64,000 nt of DNA from Geofilum rhodophaeum (GTDB lineage Bacteria; Bacteroidota; Bacteroidia; Bacteroidales; Marinilabiliaceae). The notes under the pieces are model-generated. The model was not told where the DNA came from and did not search any database. It saw only the letters and a list, made by a program, of their open reading frames with translations. This document shows positions 27,727-36,531 of this stretch, in pieces. The position numbers and the translations under genes are program-made. The DNA lies in assembly GCF_002210225.1 (NCBI RefSeq), contig NZ_MWUJ01000006.1:124001-188000 (forward strand). Reading direction: 5' to 3'. How positions within the stretch are numbered: position 1 is the stretch's first letter; each line of letters begins with the position of its first letter.

Positions 27727-28128
27727 ATGTCGGAAAATTTAAGCAATGCCTTAAACCAGAACTGGGAGTCAAAAAACATTCTGGTAGTTGAGGATGTGGA
27801 TACCAATAAGATATTCTTCGACGCTGCCTTGCGCCGAACAAAAGCAAAGATTCTATGGGCAAAAGATGGTCAGGAGGCCATTGATATGTTTAAGGCCAAC
27901 CGAATCGACTTGGTTTTAATGGACCTTCAATTGCCCATAATGGACGGCTACACTGCTACAAGAGCAATAAAGGAAATCAATCCGGATGTTCCAATCATTG
28001 CCCAGACTGCTCATGTTATGTCGGGCGAAAGGGAAAAGTGCATGGAGGCCGGCTGCAACGACTATCTGGCCAAGCCCATTCGCTTGCAAATACTTATCGA
28101 CACCCTCTCCAAGTACCTGAACGACTGA
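27727..28128 (+). CDS. single-domain response regulator (CheY-like)
   Basis: A 133-residue receiver domain without an output domain. The acidic pocket lies in VVEDVD, the phosphoacceptor Asp in LVLMDLQLPIMDG, the conserved Thr in AQTAH, and the Lys in YLAKPIR. Such receivers often serve hybrid histidine kinases or phosphorelays, but no kinase gene is nearby. It has its own -7 box and terminator. The sequence resembles receivers cut from hybrid kinases more than chemotaxis CheY. Confidence 0.93.
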   Translation: MSENLSNALNQNWESKNILVVEDVDTNKIFFDAALRRTKAKILWAKDGQEAIDMFKANRIDLVLMDLQLPIMDGYTATRAIKEINPDVPIIAQTAHVMSGEREKCMEAGCNDYLAKPIRLQILIDTLSKYLND

Positions 28129-28148
28129 AACAACAATGGAATATCTTT

Positions 28149-28182
28149 AAAAAGACTGGCACCGATGTGGCCAGTCTTTTTT
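28149..28182 (+). terminator. rho-independent terminator of the response regulator gene
   Basis: AAAAAGACTGGC and GCCAGTCTTTTT pair around a short loop and end in a T tract, 20 bases after the stop. Confidence 0.9.
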
Positions 28183-28206
28183 GTTTGATTTCAGCACTTT
28201 TCCGTT

Positions 28207-30180
28207 CTATAAAACGGTAATTTCCGTTCTTCTGTTCCTGGCTCTTCCCGCTTCAGTAGCGTTATCGGCCACCGGCTGGGTCATACCAAAACCCTTGTAT
28301 TGCAGGCGATCCTCATCAACCCCCATTTGAATCAAGTACGCACGCACCGAACGGGCACGGTTTTCGGACAAGACCTGGTTGTACGCAGCCTGTCCAACGT
28401 TATCGGTATGTCCGCCAATTTCGATGCGCACGTTGGGGTTTTCCTCCATAAAGGCCACCAAGCCATTCAACTCTACCTTTGATTGTTCTTCCAATTCGTA
28501 AGAATTGGTTTCAAAGAAAATATTTTCGAGCGTCATTTTTGCTCCTGTTCGGACCGGGTGCAAACCTATATCCAAAAGATAAGGTCGCTCAAGCGGATGG
28601 TCATTGGGCAAATCAAAATGGCCTGAATAAAACATATAGCCCGGGTGAGATGCTTTAAATGCATACTTTCCTCCCACCGGCAGACAAACCAAAAACTCTC
28701 CCGAAAAACGGTTGCTCCTGGTACTCACCATCAGTTCCCCACTTTCTAAACTTTTCAGTTCAAAGGCAGCCGGAAGGTTCGCGCCGGTTTCCACATCGTA
28801 AACCCGCCCCTTCACATATAAAACCGGATCGGGCTGTAAGGGTCCGGGCAGATCAAAAACATAAATATCCACATCGTCGCGCTCAGGCACCCGGCCCGAA
28901 CTTGAAAAATAGGCCCTATTGCCACGAGCGTTAATAACAAGGCCCGATTCATCCCCTGGCGTATTGATGGGATAGCCCAGAGTCACCGCCTTGCGCCAGT
29001 TCCCATTAGGCATTCGTCTGCTGAAGAACAAATCCATCCCTCCCATCCCCGGATGACCATCCGAAGCAAAATACAAGGTTTTATTGTCGTGATGAATAAA
29101 AGGGGAACCCTCGTCGCCAGGGGTGTTGATTTCTGAACCCAGATTACTTACCTCCCCAAAAACCGGAACGCCCTCCTTGGTTACACGAATTATTCGTGCC
29201 CGCCAAATGTCCTTTCCGCCTCTGCCGCCCGGTCGGGTACTCACAAAATACAAGGTTTGGCCGTCGGAAGAAAAGGAAGGCTGAGTCTCCCAGTAAGGCG
29301 AATTCACCGGCATACCCAGATTGACAGGTTCGCTCCACCCTTCACCAGTTTTTTGCGCAAAATAGATGTCGCAACTCCCCCGTCCATCGTCCCGTACGCA
29401 TGCGGTAAAAAACATCCAGTTGCCATCGGCTGAAAGACTTTGGGCCCCCTCATTGCCGTCGGTATTGATGTTGCCCGCCAAGAGTTCTCGTTGCGACCAG
29501 CTGCCATCGTTGTTGCGGCTGGCCTGATAAAAATCTTCCTGAAAATATAAAAAGGTTTTAGGTAAAACACGCTCCTTAAACAGCGCTTCGTCTCTGGGCA
29601 CAAGTACGGTAAAAACCAGGGTTTGTTCATCGGCCGTTAAGCTCGGCCAGTATTCGTCGTAAGCACTGTTTACCCCCACGCCCAGAGAACGCAATTGCAC
29701 ATCGTAGGTCTCGCCCCGTACTTTCAAAGCAAAACGCGCCCGCTCCATCCATGTAGCTACTCGTTCGGCATCCTGATCATCGCTAAATTGCCACTTGTAT
29801 CGCTCCAGCCATTCCAGCCCCTCCTCATAAAGGCCCGATTTTACCGCAGCTACCCCAATGTGAAACAGCGCCACGGGATGAAAAGTGGAGTCCAGCGCCA
29901 CAGCTTGCTTCAGCAGTTCCATCTCCTTCAGATGTTCGCCCTGTTCATTATAAATATCGCCCTGTACCAAAAAGGCCTCGACAAAGTAAGGGTCCCGTTC
30001 GGTCGCCTTATTTAGTAAGTCCAGGGCCTCCTTGCTTCTGCCTGCACTGTAGGCACTAATGGCCTCTTCGTACAAGCGCACGGCACCCCGGTTTTTCGAA
30101 CTGAGGGAACGCTGCTGGGCCTGCAAACTAAATGCAACACAGCTCAAAAACACCCAACTCCACAAAATCAATCTGTACAT
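28207..30180 (-). CDS. PorE-like OmpA-family outer-membrane protein (TPR, PD40, CRD, OmpA)
   Basis: A 657-residue exported protein. After a signal peptide come TPR helices (about 25-150), then WD40-like PD40 repeats with S-DG-LYF patterns (about 170-420), a carboxypeptidase-regulatory beta-sandwich (about 430-530, GRVYDVETGANLPAAFELK), and an OmpA C-terminal peptidoglycan-binding domain (GGHTDNVGQAAYNQVLSENR). This order matches PorE of the type IX secretion system, although many paralogues share it. It would tie an outer-membrane complex to peptidoglycan. A plsC-like gene lies 12 bases upstream and may be co-transcribed. Confidence 0.87.
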   Translation of the reverse strand: MYRLILWSWVFLSCVAFSLQAQQRSLSSKNRGAVRLYEEAISAYSAGRSKEALDLLNKATERDPYFVEAFLVQGDIYNEQGEHLKEMELLKQAVALDSTFHPVALFHIGVAAVKSGLYEEGLEWLERYKWQFSDDQDAERVATWMERARFALKVRGETYDVQLRSLGVGVNSAYDEYWPSLTADEQTLVFTVLVPRDEALFKERVLPKTFLYFQEDFYQASRNNDGSWSQRELLAGNINTDGNEGAQSLSADGNWMFFTACVRDDGRGSCDIYFAQKTGEGWSEPVNLGMPVNSPYWETQPSFSSDGQTLYFVSTRPGGRGGKDIWRARIIRVTKEGVPVFGEVSNLGSEINTPGDEGSPFIHHDNKTLYFASDGHPGMGGMDLFFSRRMPNGNWRKAVTLGYPINTPGDESGLVINARGNRAYFSSSGRVPERDDVDIYVFDLPGPLQPDPVLYVKGRVYDVETGANLPAAFELKSLESGELMVSTRSNRFSGEFLVCLPVGGKYAFKASHPGYMFYSGHFDLPNDHPLERPYLLDIGLHPVRTGAKMTLENIFFETNSYELEEQSKVELNGLVAFMEENPNVRIEIGGHTDNVGQAAYNQVLSENRARSVRAYLIQMGVDEDRLQYKGFGMTQPVADNATEAGRARNRRTEITVL

Positions 30181-30192
30181 AAACGCTCAAAG

Positions 30193-30930
30193 TTATAAGG
30201 CAGATGCAATTTGGCTGCGCGTAAAATCCATAAGACCATTCAAATCATCGTGAAACAAAGTGGTTTTAACGACAGGGTGCGCCACCAGGCCTGTTTTTCC
30301 GGGCCGGATATTGAAAAAGCCTTTCCGATGTATTTTATCACTATTAACAAGGGTTATGGGCAATATATCAAGGTCAAGTTCAAAAGCCAATTTAAAAGCG
30401 CCTTTTTTAAAAGCCCGCATTTGCGTTCCACGGCTACGTGTTCCCTCCGGAAAAATCAAAACCGAAATACCGTCAACCAATTTTAACTTAGCCTCTTCTA
30501 GCGATTGCAAGGCCGCCCTGGGCGAAGATCGGTCTATAAAAATATGCCCCACCTTTTCACTGGCAAAACCAATAAACGGAACACCACGCAATTCTTTTTT
30601 CATGATCCACCGGAAATCAATAGGCAAATAACCATACAAAAGAAATATATCCCAAACTGTTTGGTGATTGGCCACAATTACATACGATTTTTGGGGATCA
30701 ATGTTACCCAAACCTTCCACGCGGACATTAACCGGAGTAATCCAGCAAGCAACACGTGCCCAACAACTGCCCATAAAGCTTCCGGACTTGGGCGATATAA
30801 GCAAAGCACAAATGGCAGCCAACAGCGCAAAGACAATGGAGTTCACCAGCATCAAAGGCAAAAAAACAAAATACTTATAGGGCTGATACAGCCAGAACCC
30901 CCAATCGAAGTGCTTCGGTTTCTCCTTCAT
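30193..30930 (-). CDS. plsC: 1-acyl-sn-glycerol-3-phosphate acyltransferase
   Basis: A 245-residue membrane acyltransferase converting lysophosphatidic acid to phosphatidic acid. The catalytic HX4D box is in VANHQTVWDIF, and FPEGTRSRG is the substrate-binding block. One or two N-terminal hydrophobic helices (PLMLVNSIVFALLAAICAL) anchor it. ATG 30930 is preferred to an upstream in-frame TTG at 30975. The order plsC-porE-like places it upstream in the same transcript. Confidence 0.92.
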   Translation of the reverse strand: MKEKPKHFDWGFWLYQPYKYFVFLPLMLVNSIVFALLAAICALLISPKSGSFMGSCWARVACWITPVNVRVEGLGNIDPQKSYVIVANHQTVWDIFLLYGYLPIDFRWIMKKELRGVPFIGFASEKVGHIFIDRSSPRAALQSLEEAKLKLVDGISVLIFPEGTRSRGTQMRAFKKGAFKLAFELDLDILPITLVNSDKIHRKGFFNIRPGKTGLVAHPVVKTTLFHDDLNGLMDFTRSQIASAL

Positions 30931-31024
30931 AAATACTAAAAAATGAGCAATGCTTATCGCAACAGTAAACCACAATCAACAAAAATAACAGTTCTTGCCA
31001 GAAGCACACCATTAAGTAATTAAA

Positions 31025-31055
31025 AAGAGACGTTTCCCTGAAGGAAGCGCCTCTT
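31025..31055 (-). terminator. terminator of the DUF3078 gene
   Basis: On the minus strand AAGAGGCGCTTCC pairs imperfectly with GGAAACGTCTCTT and is followed by a T run, 26 bases after the stop. Confidence 0.6.
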
Positions 31056-31080
31056 ATAAATACTTAAAAACAATTGCCCA

Positions 31081-32001
31081 TTAGAACTTAAAATTAAGCC
31101 CAAAGCCCAATAGTTGTTTTGATTGAAGTTTTGGTCCGCGCGCCACCGTTGTGCTAACACCGTCAACCATCACCTCTTCCGAGGTCTTCACATCATGATC
31201 GTACACCAAATGCAGAGAAGCCACGGCAGTCAGATAGTCATTTATCTTGAAATTCAAACGTCCCTCCCACTCCACATCAATGTGCTGAGGCTCTTCGGCC
31301 AGATTCGAGAACAGATCGAGACGCGTAAATAAATCAACATTTTGAAGGAGGTTTTCCTTCTTGTAGACCGATTTCACCGAAGCACCAAACTCCCCACGAT
31401 ATTTCTCACCGGCTTCCACGCCATAGGCCCCAACATTAGAAAGACTATCGTCCATTACAATGGTGCTTTTTGAAGTGAGGGGCGAAATGTAGAGTGAAAA
31501 ATTATCGTTGGGTTTGTAGTCCATACCCAAAGAAAACTGTATGTAGGCTGGTGCCAAAAACTCAGAAATAACACTGCTGTTGGTTGGTGGATCCTGATAT
31601 CCGGTGGTCATTTGGGTTCGAAAATCGAACAAACCACTGTAAAACCATTTCCCTCCAGCCTTGTAGCCATACTTAGAAGTCAACAAAAGCCGGTCTTCAC
31701 TCTTAATCAGGTTATCACTGCCCTGCTTCGTTAAACCATATCCCAGGGTAAAACTATTGTCCCAGGCACTTTTGTTTTTAGCGTAATTGGCAAAGGCATT
31801 GAGCATAAAGGTGCCCGTCATGGAATTTTGTCCACCGGCAGCCCAATTGTTAAGGGAAACCTGGGAAAAGGTAAAGGAAGCGTCACCTCCTTTTTTCCAG
31901 AAAGACAGACTGTCGGCCTCCTCTTGAGCGAGAACACCAAAAGGAAGTACCAAAACAGCCGCCCACAAAGCATATTTCATCTGCATCTTCATAGCTTTCA
32001 C
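31081..32001 (-). CDS. DUF3078 outer-membrane beta-barrel-like protein
   Basis: A 306-residue exported protein with signal peptide ending near FGVLAQ. The motif FSQVSLNNWAAGGQNS near residue 45 is diagnostic for DUF3078. The rest consists of alternating amphipathic beta strands ending in LLGFGLNFKF, with a C-terminal aromatic, as for outer-membrane barrels. The function is unknown. The mechanosensitive-channel gene lies 3 bases upstream, so the two share a transcript. Confidence 0.86.
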   Translation of the reverse strand: MKAMKMQMKYALWAAVLVLPFGVLAQEEADSLSFWKKGGDASFTFSQVSLNNWAAGGQNSMTGTFMLNAFANYAKNKSAWDNSFTLGYGLTKQGSDNLIKSEDRLLLTSKYGYKAGGKWFYSGLFDFRTQMTTGYQDPPTNSSVISEFLAPAYIQFSLGMDYKPNDNFSLYISPLTSKSTIVMDDSLSNVGAYGVEAGEKYRGEFGASVKSVYKKENLLQNVDLFTRLDLFSNLAEEPQHIDVEWEGRLNFKINDYLTAVASLHLVYDHDVKTSEEVMVDGVSTTVARGPKLQSKQLLGFGLNFKF

Positions 32002-32004
32002 CCC

Positions 32005-32832
32005 CTACTTTACCTGGTGAATATGCACATCGCGCTGCGGAAAAGGAATGGAAATCCCCTTGGCATCAAAGGCTTTCTTCACTTTTTCGTTGATCTCGAA
32101 AAACAAAGGCCAGTAATTGGTGGCATCCACCCATACCCGTGTAGCCAGATCCACCGAATTATCACCCAAATTAACCAATCCCACAAAAGGCTCCGGGTCC
32201 TGATGAATGCGCTCCTCTGCATTCAATATTTCCATAATAATTTCCCGTGCCTTATCGATGCTGTCGTTGTAACTGATTCCGAAAGTCCAGTCGAGTCGAC
32301 GCACCGGTTCGGTAGAGTAGTTGATCATAGATCCCGTACTCAATCCGCCATTGGGAATAATAATGGTCTTTTTATCGGGCGTATTCAAAATGGTATTAAA
32401 AATCTGGATTTCCTTAACCGTACCGGAATGCCCTTGCGCCTCGATGTAATCACCGACCTTAATGGGCTTAAAAATCAACAACATTACCCCTCCAGCAAAA
32501 TTTTGCATAGTACCCGACAAAGCCATACCCACGGCCAAACCGGCTGCACCCAAAATCGCAATAAAGGAAGTCATTTGTACCCCTACCATAGAGATAACAC
32601 TGACCAACAACAAAGATTTTAGTGTGATGCCCAGCAAGCTGCTTAAAAAAGACTGTAAAGTCTGGTCAAAATCGCGTGCCTTAAACAACTTTTTCAAGCC
32701 TTTGGTCAGCTTTCCAATTAACCACAGACCAACAATAAGTGTCAACAAGGCCAACAACAATTTGCCTCCATAAGTCATTGCCAATTCAACCAACACATCG
32801 GTTTCGGGCAAAACATTCATAAGATCTTCCAT
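32005..32832 (-). CDS. MscS-family mechanosensitive channel
   Basis: A 275-residue small-conductance mechanosensitive channel that releases solutes on osmotic downshock. Three N-terminal membrane helices are seen, including the pore helix GAAGLAVGMALSGTMQNFAGG with alternating Gly/Ala. The cytosolic beta domain follows with VGDYIEAQGHSGTVKEI and TIIIPNGGL. The length matches minimal MscS. It leads a two-gene unit with the DUF3078 protein. A second, longer MscS homologue lies at 54386-55444. Confidence 0.93.
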   Translation of the reverse strand: MEDLMNVLPETDVLVELAMTYGGKLLLALLTLIVGLWLIGKLTKGLKKLFKARDFDQTLQSFLSSLLGITLKSLLLVSVISMVGVQMTSFIAILGAAGLAVGMALSGTMQNFAGGVMLLIFKPIKVGDYIEAQGHSGTVKEIQIFNTILNTPDKKTIIIPNGGLSTGSMINYSTEPVRRLDWTFGISYNDSIDKAREIIMEILNAEERIHQDPEPFVGLVNLGDNSVDLATRVWVDATNYWPLFFEINEKVKKAFDAKGISIPFPQRDVHIHQVK

Positions 32833-33175
32833 TCTGTTTCAAAAATTAAGGTTATACATTTTACAAATATCGGTATTACCCATCTTAAAAGCCAATTTCG
32901 GGCGACTTTTAGCCCTTTTCCTGTATGGAATTGCCAGTCGGCAGCACAAAAGAGCAGCACAAAATTACTTATAAACAAAACTTCATGCTTTTAACCTGCT
33001 TTATTCATAAGCTTTAGTAATAGTCAATTAATGAATAATGCAGGTTTAGGAAACCTATATAAAAGCAAGAAAAATGCTGCCTGTAACACAGACCTTCGTA
33101 TAGGTCCGCTTACAGACAGCAGGCATTTTACTGGACCCCAAGGCCCTTTTGTAACGGTATTACAACTCCCTGACT
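32833..33175. other. 343-bp gap between the MscS and NigD-like genes
   Basis: The part near MscS is its promoter region. The part near 33071-33129 holds the NigD-like gene's terminator hairpin. No gene is seen. Confidence 0.45.
33071..33129 (-). terminator. long hairpin terminator of the NigD-like gene
   Basis: The outer arms AAAATGC and GCATTTT and an inner GACC/GGTC stem fold into one bulged hairpin. On the minus strand it ends in GCATTTTTC, 46 bases beyond the stop. Confidence 0.65.
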
Positions 33176-33886
33176 CTATTCCTCTTCCTCTTCTCCCTCA
33201 GCAACTGCCCCATATTTATATTCCAACTCGTGTGTAAAAATGCTGTTGTCCTCCTTACGCGACCGGAATAAGAATTTAATGGTTCCGCTTTCTCCTTCCT
33301 CAAATTGCGCCACCGGAAAGCTGAACAGACCTGAGTAGGGACTGGCCTTGATATCGTCGTGCGCATTGTGGTGAAAATCGAGTGCTATAAAACCTTCTTT
33401 GTCCTGTTTTTCCTCATCGTACACCATGTACAAATAGTGTTTGTCGGCGTCCTGACCATAAAAGCTGAATTGCACATTCAGATATCCATTACCCAGAGTA
33501 AGGGCACTGATCGTTACCGGATCATTGCCCAAAGAGTCGCGCACCTCTTCATTGGCACTAATGATGTCTTTTACAGGAACATTCTCAATCATGGCCACCT
33601 TTACCTCATAATCAATTTCAGAAGATTCGGATTCAGAAACTATTGCAAATTGAACCAAGACCCGCTTTCCATCAACAATCTCATAACCACTACTTAGAAA
33701 TTCGGAAGGTTTTAAACGATAGCCATCATCCGTGAGAATGGTGAAAGTGGCCGCACTACTGCCTTCAATAATCCCCAATCGATACTGATAGTACTCTCCT
33801 TCGTCATCATTCACCGAACAGGAGACTGCAGCCAAAGCCAGCAAGGCGCTAAATAAAAACAGCATTCTTTTCATACGAGCATTCAT
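33176..33886 (-). CDS. NigD-like lipoprotein
   Basis: A 236-residue lipoprotein (MKRMLFLFSALLALAAVSC, lipobox Cys) followed by a beta-rich domain with DDGYRLKP and GKRVLVQFAIVS. This pattern fits the NigD-like family of Bacteroidota, with an OB-like N-domain and a beta-sandwich C-domain. The acidic tail ends in a run of Glu. The biochemical role is unknown. In-frame ATGs at 33886 and 33874 are both possible, and the second gives a tidier signal peptide. Confidence 0.82.
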   Translation of the reverse strand: MNARMKRMLFLFSALLALAAVSCSVNDDEGEYYQYRLGIIEGSSAATFTILTDDGYRLKPSEFLSSGYEIVDGKRVLVQFAIVSESESSEIDYEVKVAMIENVPVKDIISANEEVRDSLGNDPVTISALTLGNGYLNVQFSFYGQDADKHYLYMVYDEEKQDKEGFIALDFHHNAHDDIKASPYSGLFSFPVAQFEEGESGTIKFLFRSRKEDNSIFTHELEYKYGAVAEGEEEEE

Positions 33887-33983
33887 TTTTAATATGGATA
33901 ACTAATTCAAAACAATTTAATGCTAAGATGCAAGTCACCCATTTTGGTTGCGTCCCACCTTAAAACTACAATTTGCAGCACAC

Positions 33984-34109
33984 ACCCCCAAAAAAAACAG
34001 GGGTTCGTCACAAAAAACACGTCATTTTAGATTTTTTCACACAAAAAATAGGGGTCTGCTTTAAATTTTACATACTTTTGTTTCAACACACCCCTCAAAC
34101 GATAGGGGT
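33984..34109 (+). promoter_or_regulatory. promoter region of the barrel-glnK-amtB operon with repeated GGGGT motifs
   Basis: TACTTTTG at 34073-34080 is a candidate -7 box. AGGGGT or its complement occurs at 33985-33989 (CCCCC), 34000-34004, 34050-34055, 34090-34095 and 34104-34109. The last two form an inverted repeat (ACCCCT, 8 bases, AGGGGT) just after the likely transcription start. They may be operator sites for nitrogen control. No sigma-54 GG/GC element is seen. Confidence 0.45.
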
Positions 34110-34163
34110 ACATCTCAAAAAAAGCATGTTTTTTTCCTAAATACTAATTTAAAACCTGTAGTC

Positions 34164-34826
34164 ATGAAAAATTTTGTCTTTTCGGCGCTGTTCCTCTTAA
34201 GCGCACTCGGCCTGAAAGCCCAGGAAGTAAGTGTTGGTATGGATTTTTACAACCGCTATGTTTTCAGAGGGGTTGATTTTGGCAACGCGCCCAGTTTGCA
34301 GCCCAGTCTGGAGTTCAGTGCCGGCGGTTTCACCCTGGGTGCCTGGGGCGCCTACTCAACCGGATTTGGCGGTGACGGAGCCTTTGCCGAAGCCGATTTA
34401 TACACCTCCTACGCCTTCGATTTTGGTTTGAGTCTGGGCCTTACCTCTTATTATTACCCCGGCACCTCCTGGTTCGAAACAGCTGAAGGCAGCTCCAGTC
34501 ACGCCCTGGAGCTTAACCTCGGTTATGAATTAGGGCAATTTGCCTTTGCCGGTAATTATATGATCAACGATTCTCGTGACGGTGCTGGCGCCGAAGGACA
34601 GGATCTTTATTTTGAAGTGGGTTACAGCGCCTCCTTGTTCGATGTCTTTGTTGGCGCCGGAGATGGCTGGCACACTACCGAAGGAAGTTTCCAGGTTGTT
34701 AATGTGGGTGTGGCCGCAACTAAGGAGCTGGCCCTTACCGAACAGTTTTCGCTCCCCTTATCGGGTGCCGTAATTCTAAACCCCAATACGGAGCAATTGC
34801 ACCTCGTCTTTGGATTATCCTTTTAA
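34164..34826 (+). CDS. outer-membrane beta-barrel protein, Gcw_chp/TorF-like
   Basis: A 220-residue exported protein with signal peptide (FVFSALFLLSALGLKAQ). The mature part begins VGMDFYNRYVFRGVDFG, the start typical of Gcw_chp-type putative porins, and continues as Gly/aromatic-rich amphipathic strands ending in LHLVFGLSF. It is the first gene of a unit with PII and AmtB, 20 bases upstream of glnK. An outer-membrane channel for ammonium or another small nitrogen compound is a reasonable inference, but the ligand is not shown. Confidence 0.84.
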   Translation: MKNFVFSALFLLSALGLKAQEVSVGMDFYNRYVFRGVDFGNAPSLQPSLEFSAGGFTLGAWGAYSTGFGGDGAFAEADLYTSYAFDFGLSLGLTSYYYPGTSWFETAEGSSSHALELNLGYELGQFAFAGNYMINDSRDGAGAEGQDLYFEVGYSASLFDVFVGAGDGWHTTEGSFQVVNVGVAATKELALTEQFSLPLSGAVILNPNTEQLHLVFGLSF

Positions 34827-34846
34827 CAAAACTAAAAAACTAAGCC

Positions 34847-35191
34847 ATGAAAAAAATTGAAGCCATCATCCGCCTGACCAGGTACGAAGAAGTCCGGAAA
34901 GCACTGGCAGAGCAGGAAATAACCTTTTTCTCTTATTGGGATGTGCGTGGAGTCGGCACCGCTGTTGAAGGGCACCTTTACCGCGGGACGGTATACGACA
35001 CCAGCATCATCGAACGCCGCCTCATATCCATTGTGGTGCGCGATCAAAATGTGGAGAGAACCATTGAAGCCATCACCAAAGCGGCACGAACCGGGGATAT
35101 TGGAGATGGACGCATCTTCATTTCCGATGTAGAGGAAACCTACAAAATACGGACGGGTGAATCGGGGCCGGAAACCCTGTACCTCAAGTAA
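34847..35191 (+). CDS. glnK: PII-family nitrogen regulator (GlnK)
   Basis: A 114-residue PII signal protein that senses 2-oxoglutarate and ATP/ADP and blocks AmtB when nitrogen is ample. Key parts are MKKIEAIIRLTRYEEVRKAL, the T-loop of about residues 37-55 (GTAVEGHLYRGTVYD), the B-loop TGDIGDGRIF, and the C-loop near TGESG. Tyr50 lies near the classical uridylylation position 51, with another at Tyr45, but the T-loop sequence differs from enterobacterial GlnB, so modification is uncertain. It lies directly upstream of amtB, as is typical for GlnK. Confidence 0.94.
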   Translation: MKKIEAIIRLTRYEEVRKALAEQEITFFSYWDVRGVGTAVEGHLYRGTVYDTSIIERRLISIVVRDQNVERTIEAITKAARTGDIGDGRIFISDVEETYKIRTGESGPETLYLK

Positions 35192-35221
35192 GATTTATTA
35201 ACCTGACTAAACATTACGATT

Positions 35222-36427
35222 ATGGATGCAAGAGCTATAGATACAATTTGGGTTTTACTGGCCGCAGTTCTGGTGTTTTTTATGCAGGCAGGCTTTGCCA
35301 TGGTAGAAGCGGGCTTCACCCGGGCCAAAAACGTGGGTAACATCATAATGAAAAACGTGATGGACTTCTCCATCGGTTCCCTGGTCTTTTGGGCGGTGGG
35401 CTTCAGTATCATGTTTGGCCCCTCAATAGGTGGTTTTATTGGACTGCCCAACTTCTTTTTCACAGCCGAATACGGCAACAACGTGCCCGACATGGCCATA
35501 CTGATGTTTCAAACAGTATTTGCCGCCACAGCAGCGACCATCGTGTCTGGTGCCATGGCCGAAAGGACTAAGTTTTCGACCTATTTGATTTTTTCTTTGG
35601 TCATCACCCTGGTCATCTACCCCATTTCGGGTCACTGGGTATGGGGCGGCGGCTGGCTCAGCGAATTGGGCTTCCACGACTTTGCCGGCTCAACGGTAGT
35701 ACACTCGGTAGGTGGTTGGGCAGCTCTGGCAGGCGCAGCCATTATTGGTCCCCGTTTGGGAAAATACAACGGTAAAACCAACGCCATACCCGGTCACAAC
35801 ATGGTAATAGGTGCACTTGGAGTTTTTATTCTATGGCTGGGCTGGTTTGGCTTTAACCCCGGTTCTACACTGGGCGTTTCGGGCGACAACGCGCTGAGCG
35901 TGGCCCACATCTTCATCACCACCAACCTGTCGGCCGTTACAGCTGCCCTGGTAACGATGTTTGTAACCTGGAAGCGCTATGGAAAACCAGACTTAAGTAT
36001 GACTTTGAACGGGGCACTGGGGGGACTGGTAGCCATTACCGCAGGCACCGACATTGTTTCCCCCACAGGGGCAGTTATTATTGGGGCCCTGGCCGGCGTA
36101 GTCATAGTTTTTGGCATCGAGCTCATCGACAAAGTGCTGCGGGTAGATGACCCCGTGGGTGCCATTACCGTGCACGGAATTACAGGAGCGATGGGAACAC
36201 TCATGGTAGGACTATTTGCCACCGAAGGCGGTCTTTTCTACGGAGGCGGCTGGAGTCTATTGGGCGTTCAGGCACTGGGCGTTGCAGTGGTTGGCCTGTG
36301 GTCCTTTTCTGCCGCCTACCTGTTGTTTACCATCCTTAAGAAGACTATGGGATTGCGCGTTACCCGCAAGGAAGAAGAAGAAGGACTGGACATCCACGAG
36401 CACGGACAAAGCTCCTACAACTTTTGA
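35222..36427 (+). CDS. amtB: ammonium transporter AmtB
   Basis: A 401-residue Amt/Rh-family channel with about 11 membrane helices. Motifs include FFMQAGFAMVEAGFTRAKN at the N-terminus, GHWVWGGGWL, DFAGSTVVHSVGGWAAL with the first pore His, and VHGITGAMGTL with the second His. It has no extra cleaved signal peptide. The cytosolic C-terminus ends with DIHEHGQSSYNF. Coupling to glnK 30 bases upstream fits control by PII docking. A terminator follows. Confidence 0.96.
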   Translation: MDARAIDTIWVLLAAVLVFFMQAGFAMVEAGFTRAKNVGNIIMKNVMDFSIGSLVFWAVGFSIMFGPSIGGFIGLPNFFFTAEYGNNVPDMAILMFQTVFAATAATIVSGAMAERTKFSTYLIFSLVITLVIYPISGHWVWGGGWLSELGFHDFAGSTVVHSVGGWAALAGAAIIGPRLGKYNGKTNAIPGHNMVIGALGVFILWLGWFGFNPGSTLGVSGDNALSVAHIFITTNLSAVTAALVTMFVTWKRYGKPDLSMTLNGALGGLVAITAGTDIVSPTGAVIIGALAGVVIVFGIELIDKVLRVDDPVGAITVHGITGAMGTLMVGLFATEGGLFYGGGWSLLGVQALGVAVVGLWSFSAAYLLFTILKKTMGLRVTRKEEEEGLDIHEHGQSSYNF

Positions 36428-36471
36428 TAAAGCCTCTGCGTTGTTTTTCCTGGTTTTAAAACAAAAGAGGA

Positions 36472-36503
36472 AAGGGGTTGTCTGCTTTGGCAGGCAACCC
36501 CTT
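36472..36503 (+). terminator. terminator of the ammonium operon
   Basis: AAGGGGTTGTCTGC pairs with GCAGGCAACCCCTT (one G-T pair) around a 4-base loop. The following tract is only moderately T-rich. Confidence 0.7.
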
Positions 36504-36531
36504 GTTTGTTACTTCAATCAGCCTTGACCAC

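Noticed and set aside
33984-34109. Sigma-54 promoter for the ammonium operon
   Set aside because: No GG-N10-GC element was found, while a Bacteroidota -7 box is present.
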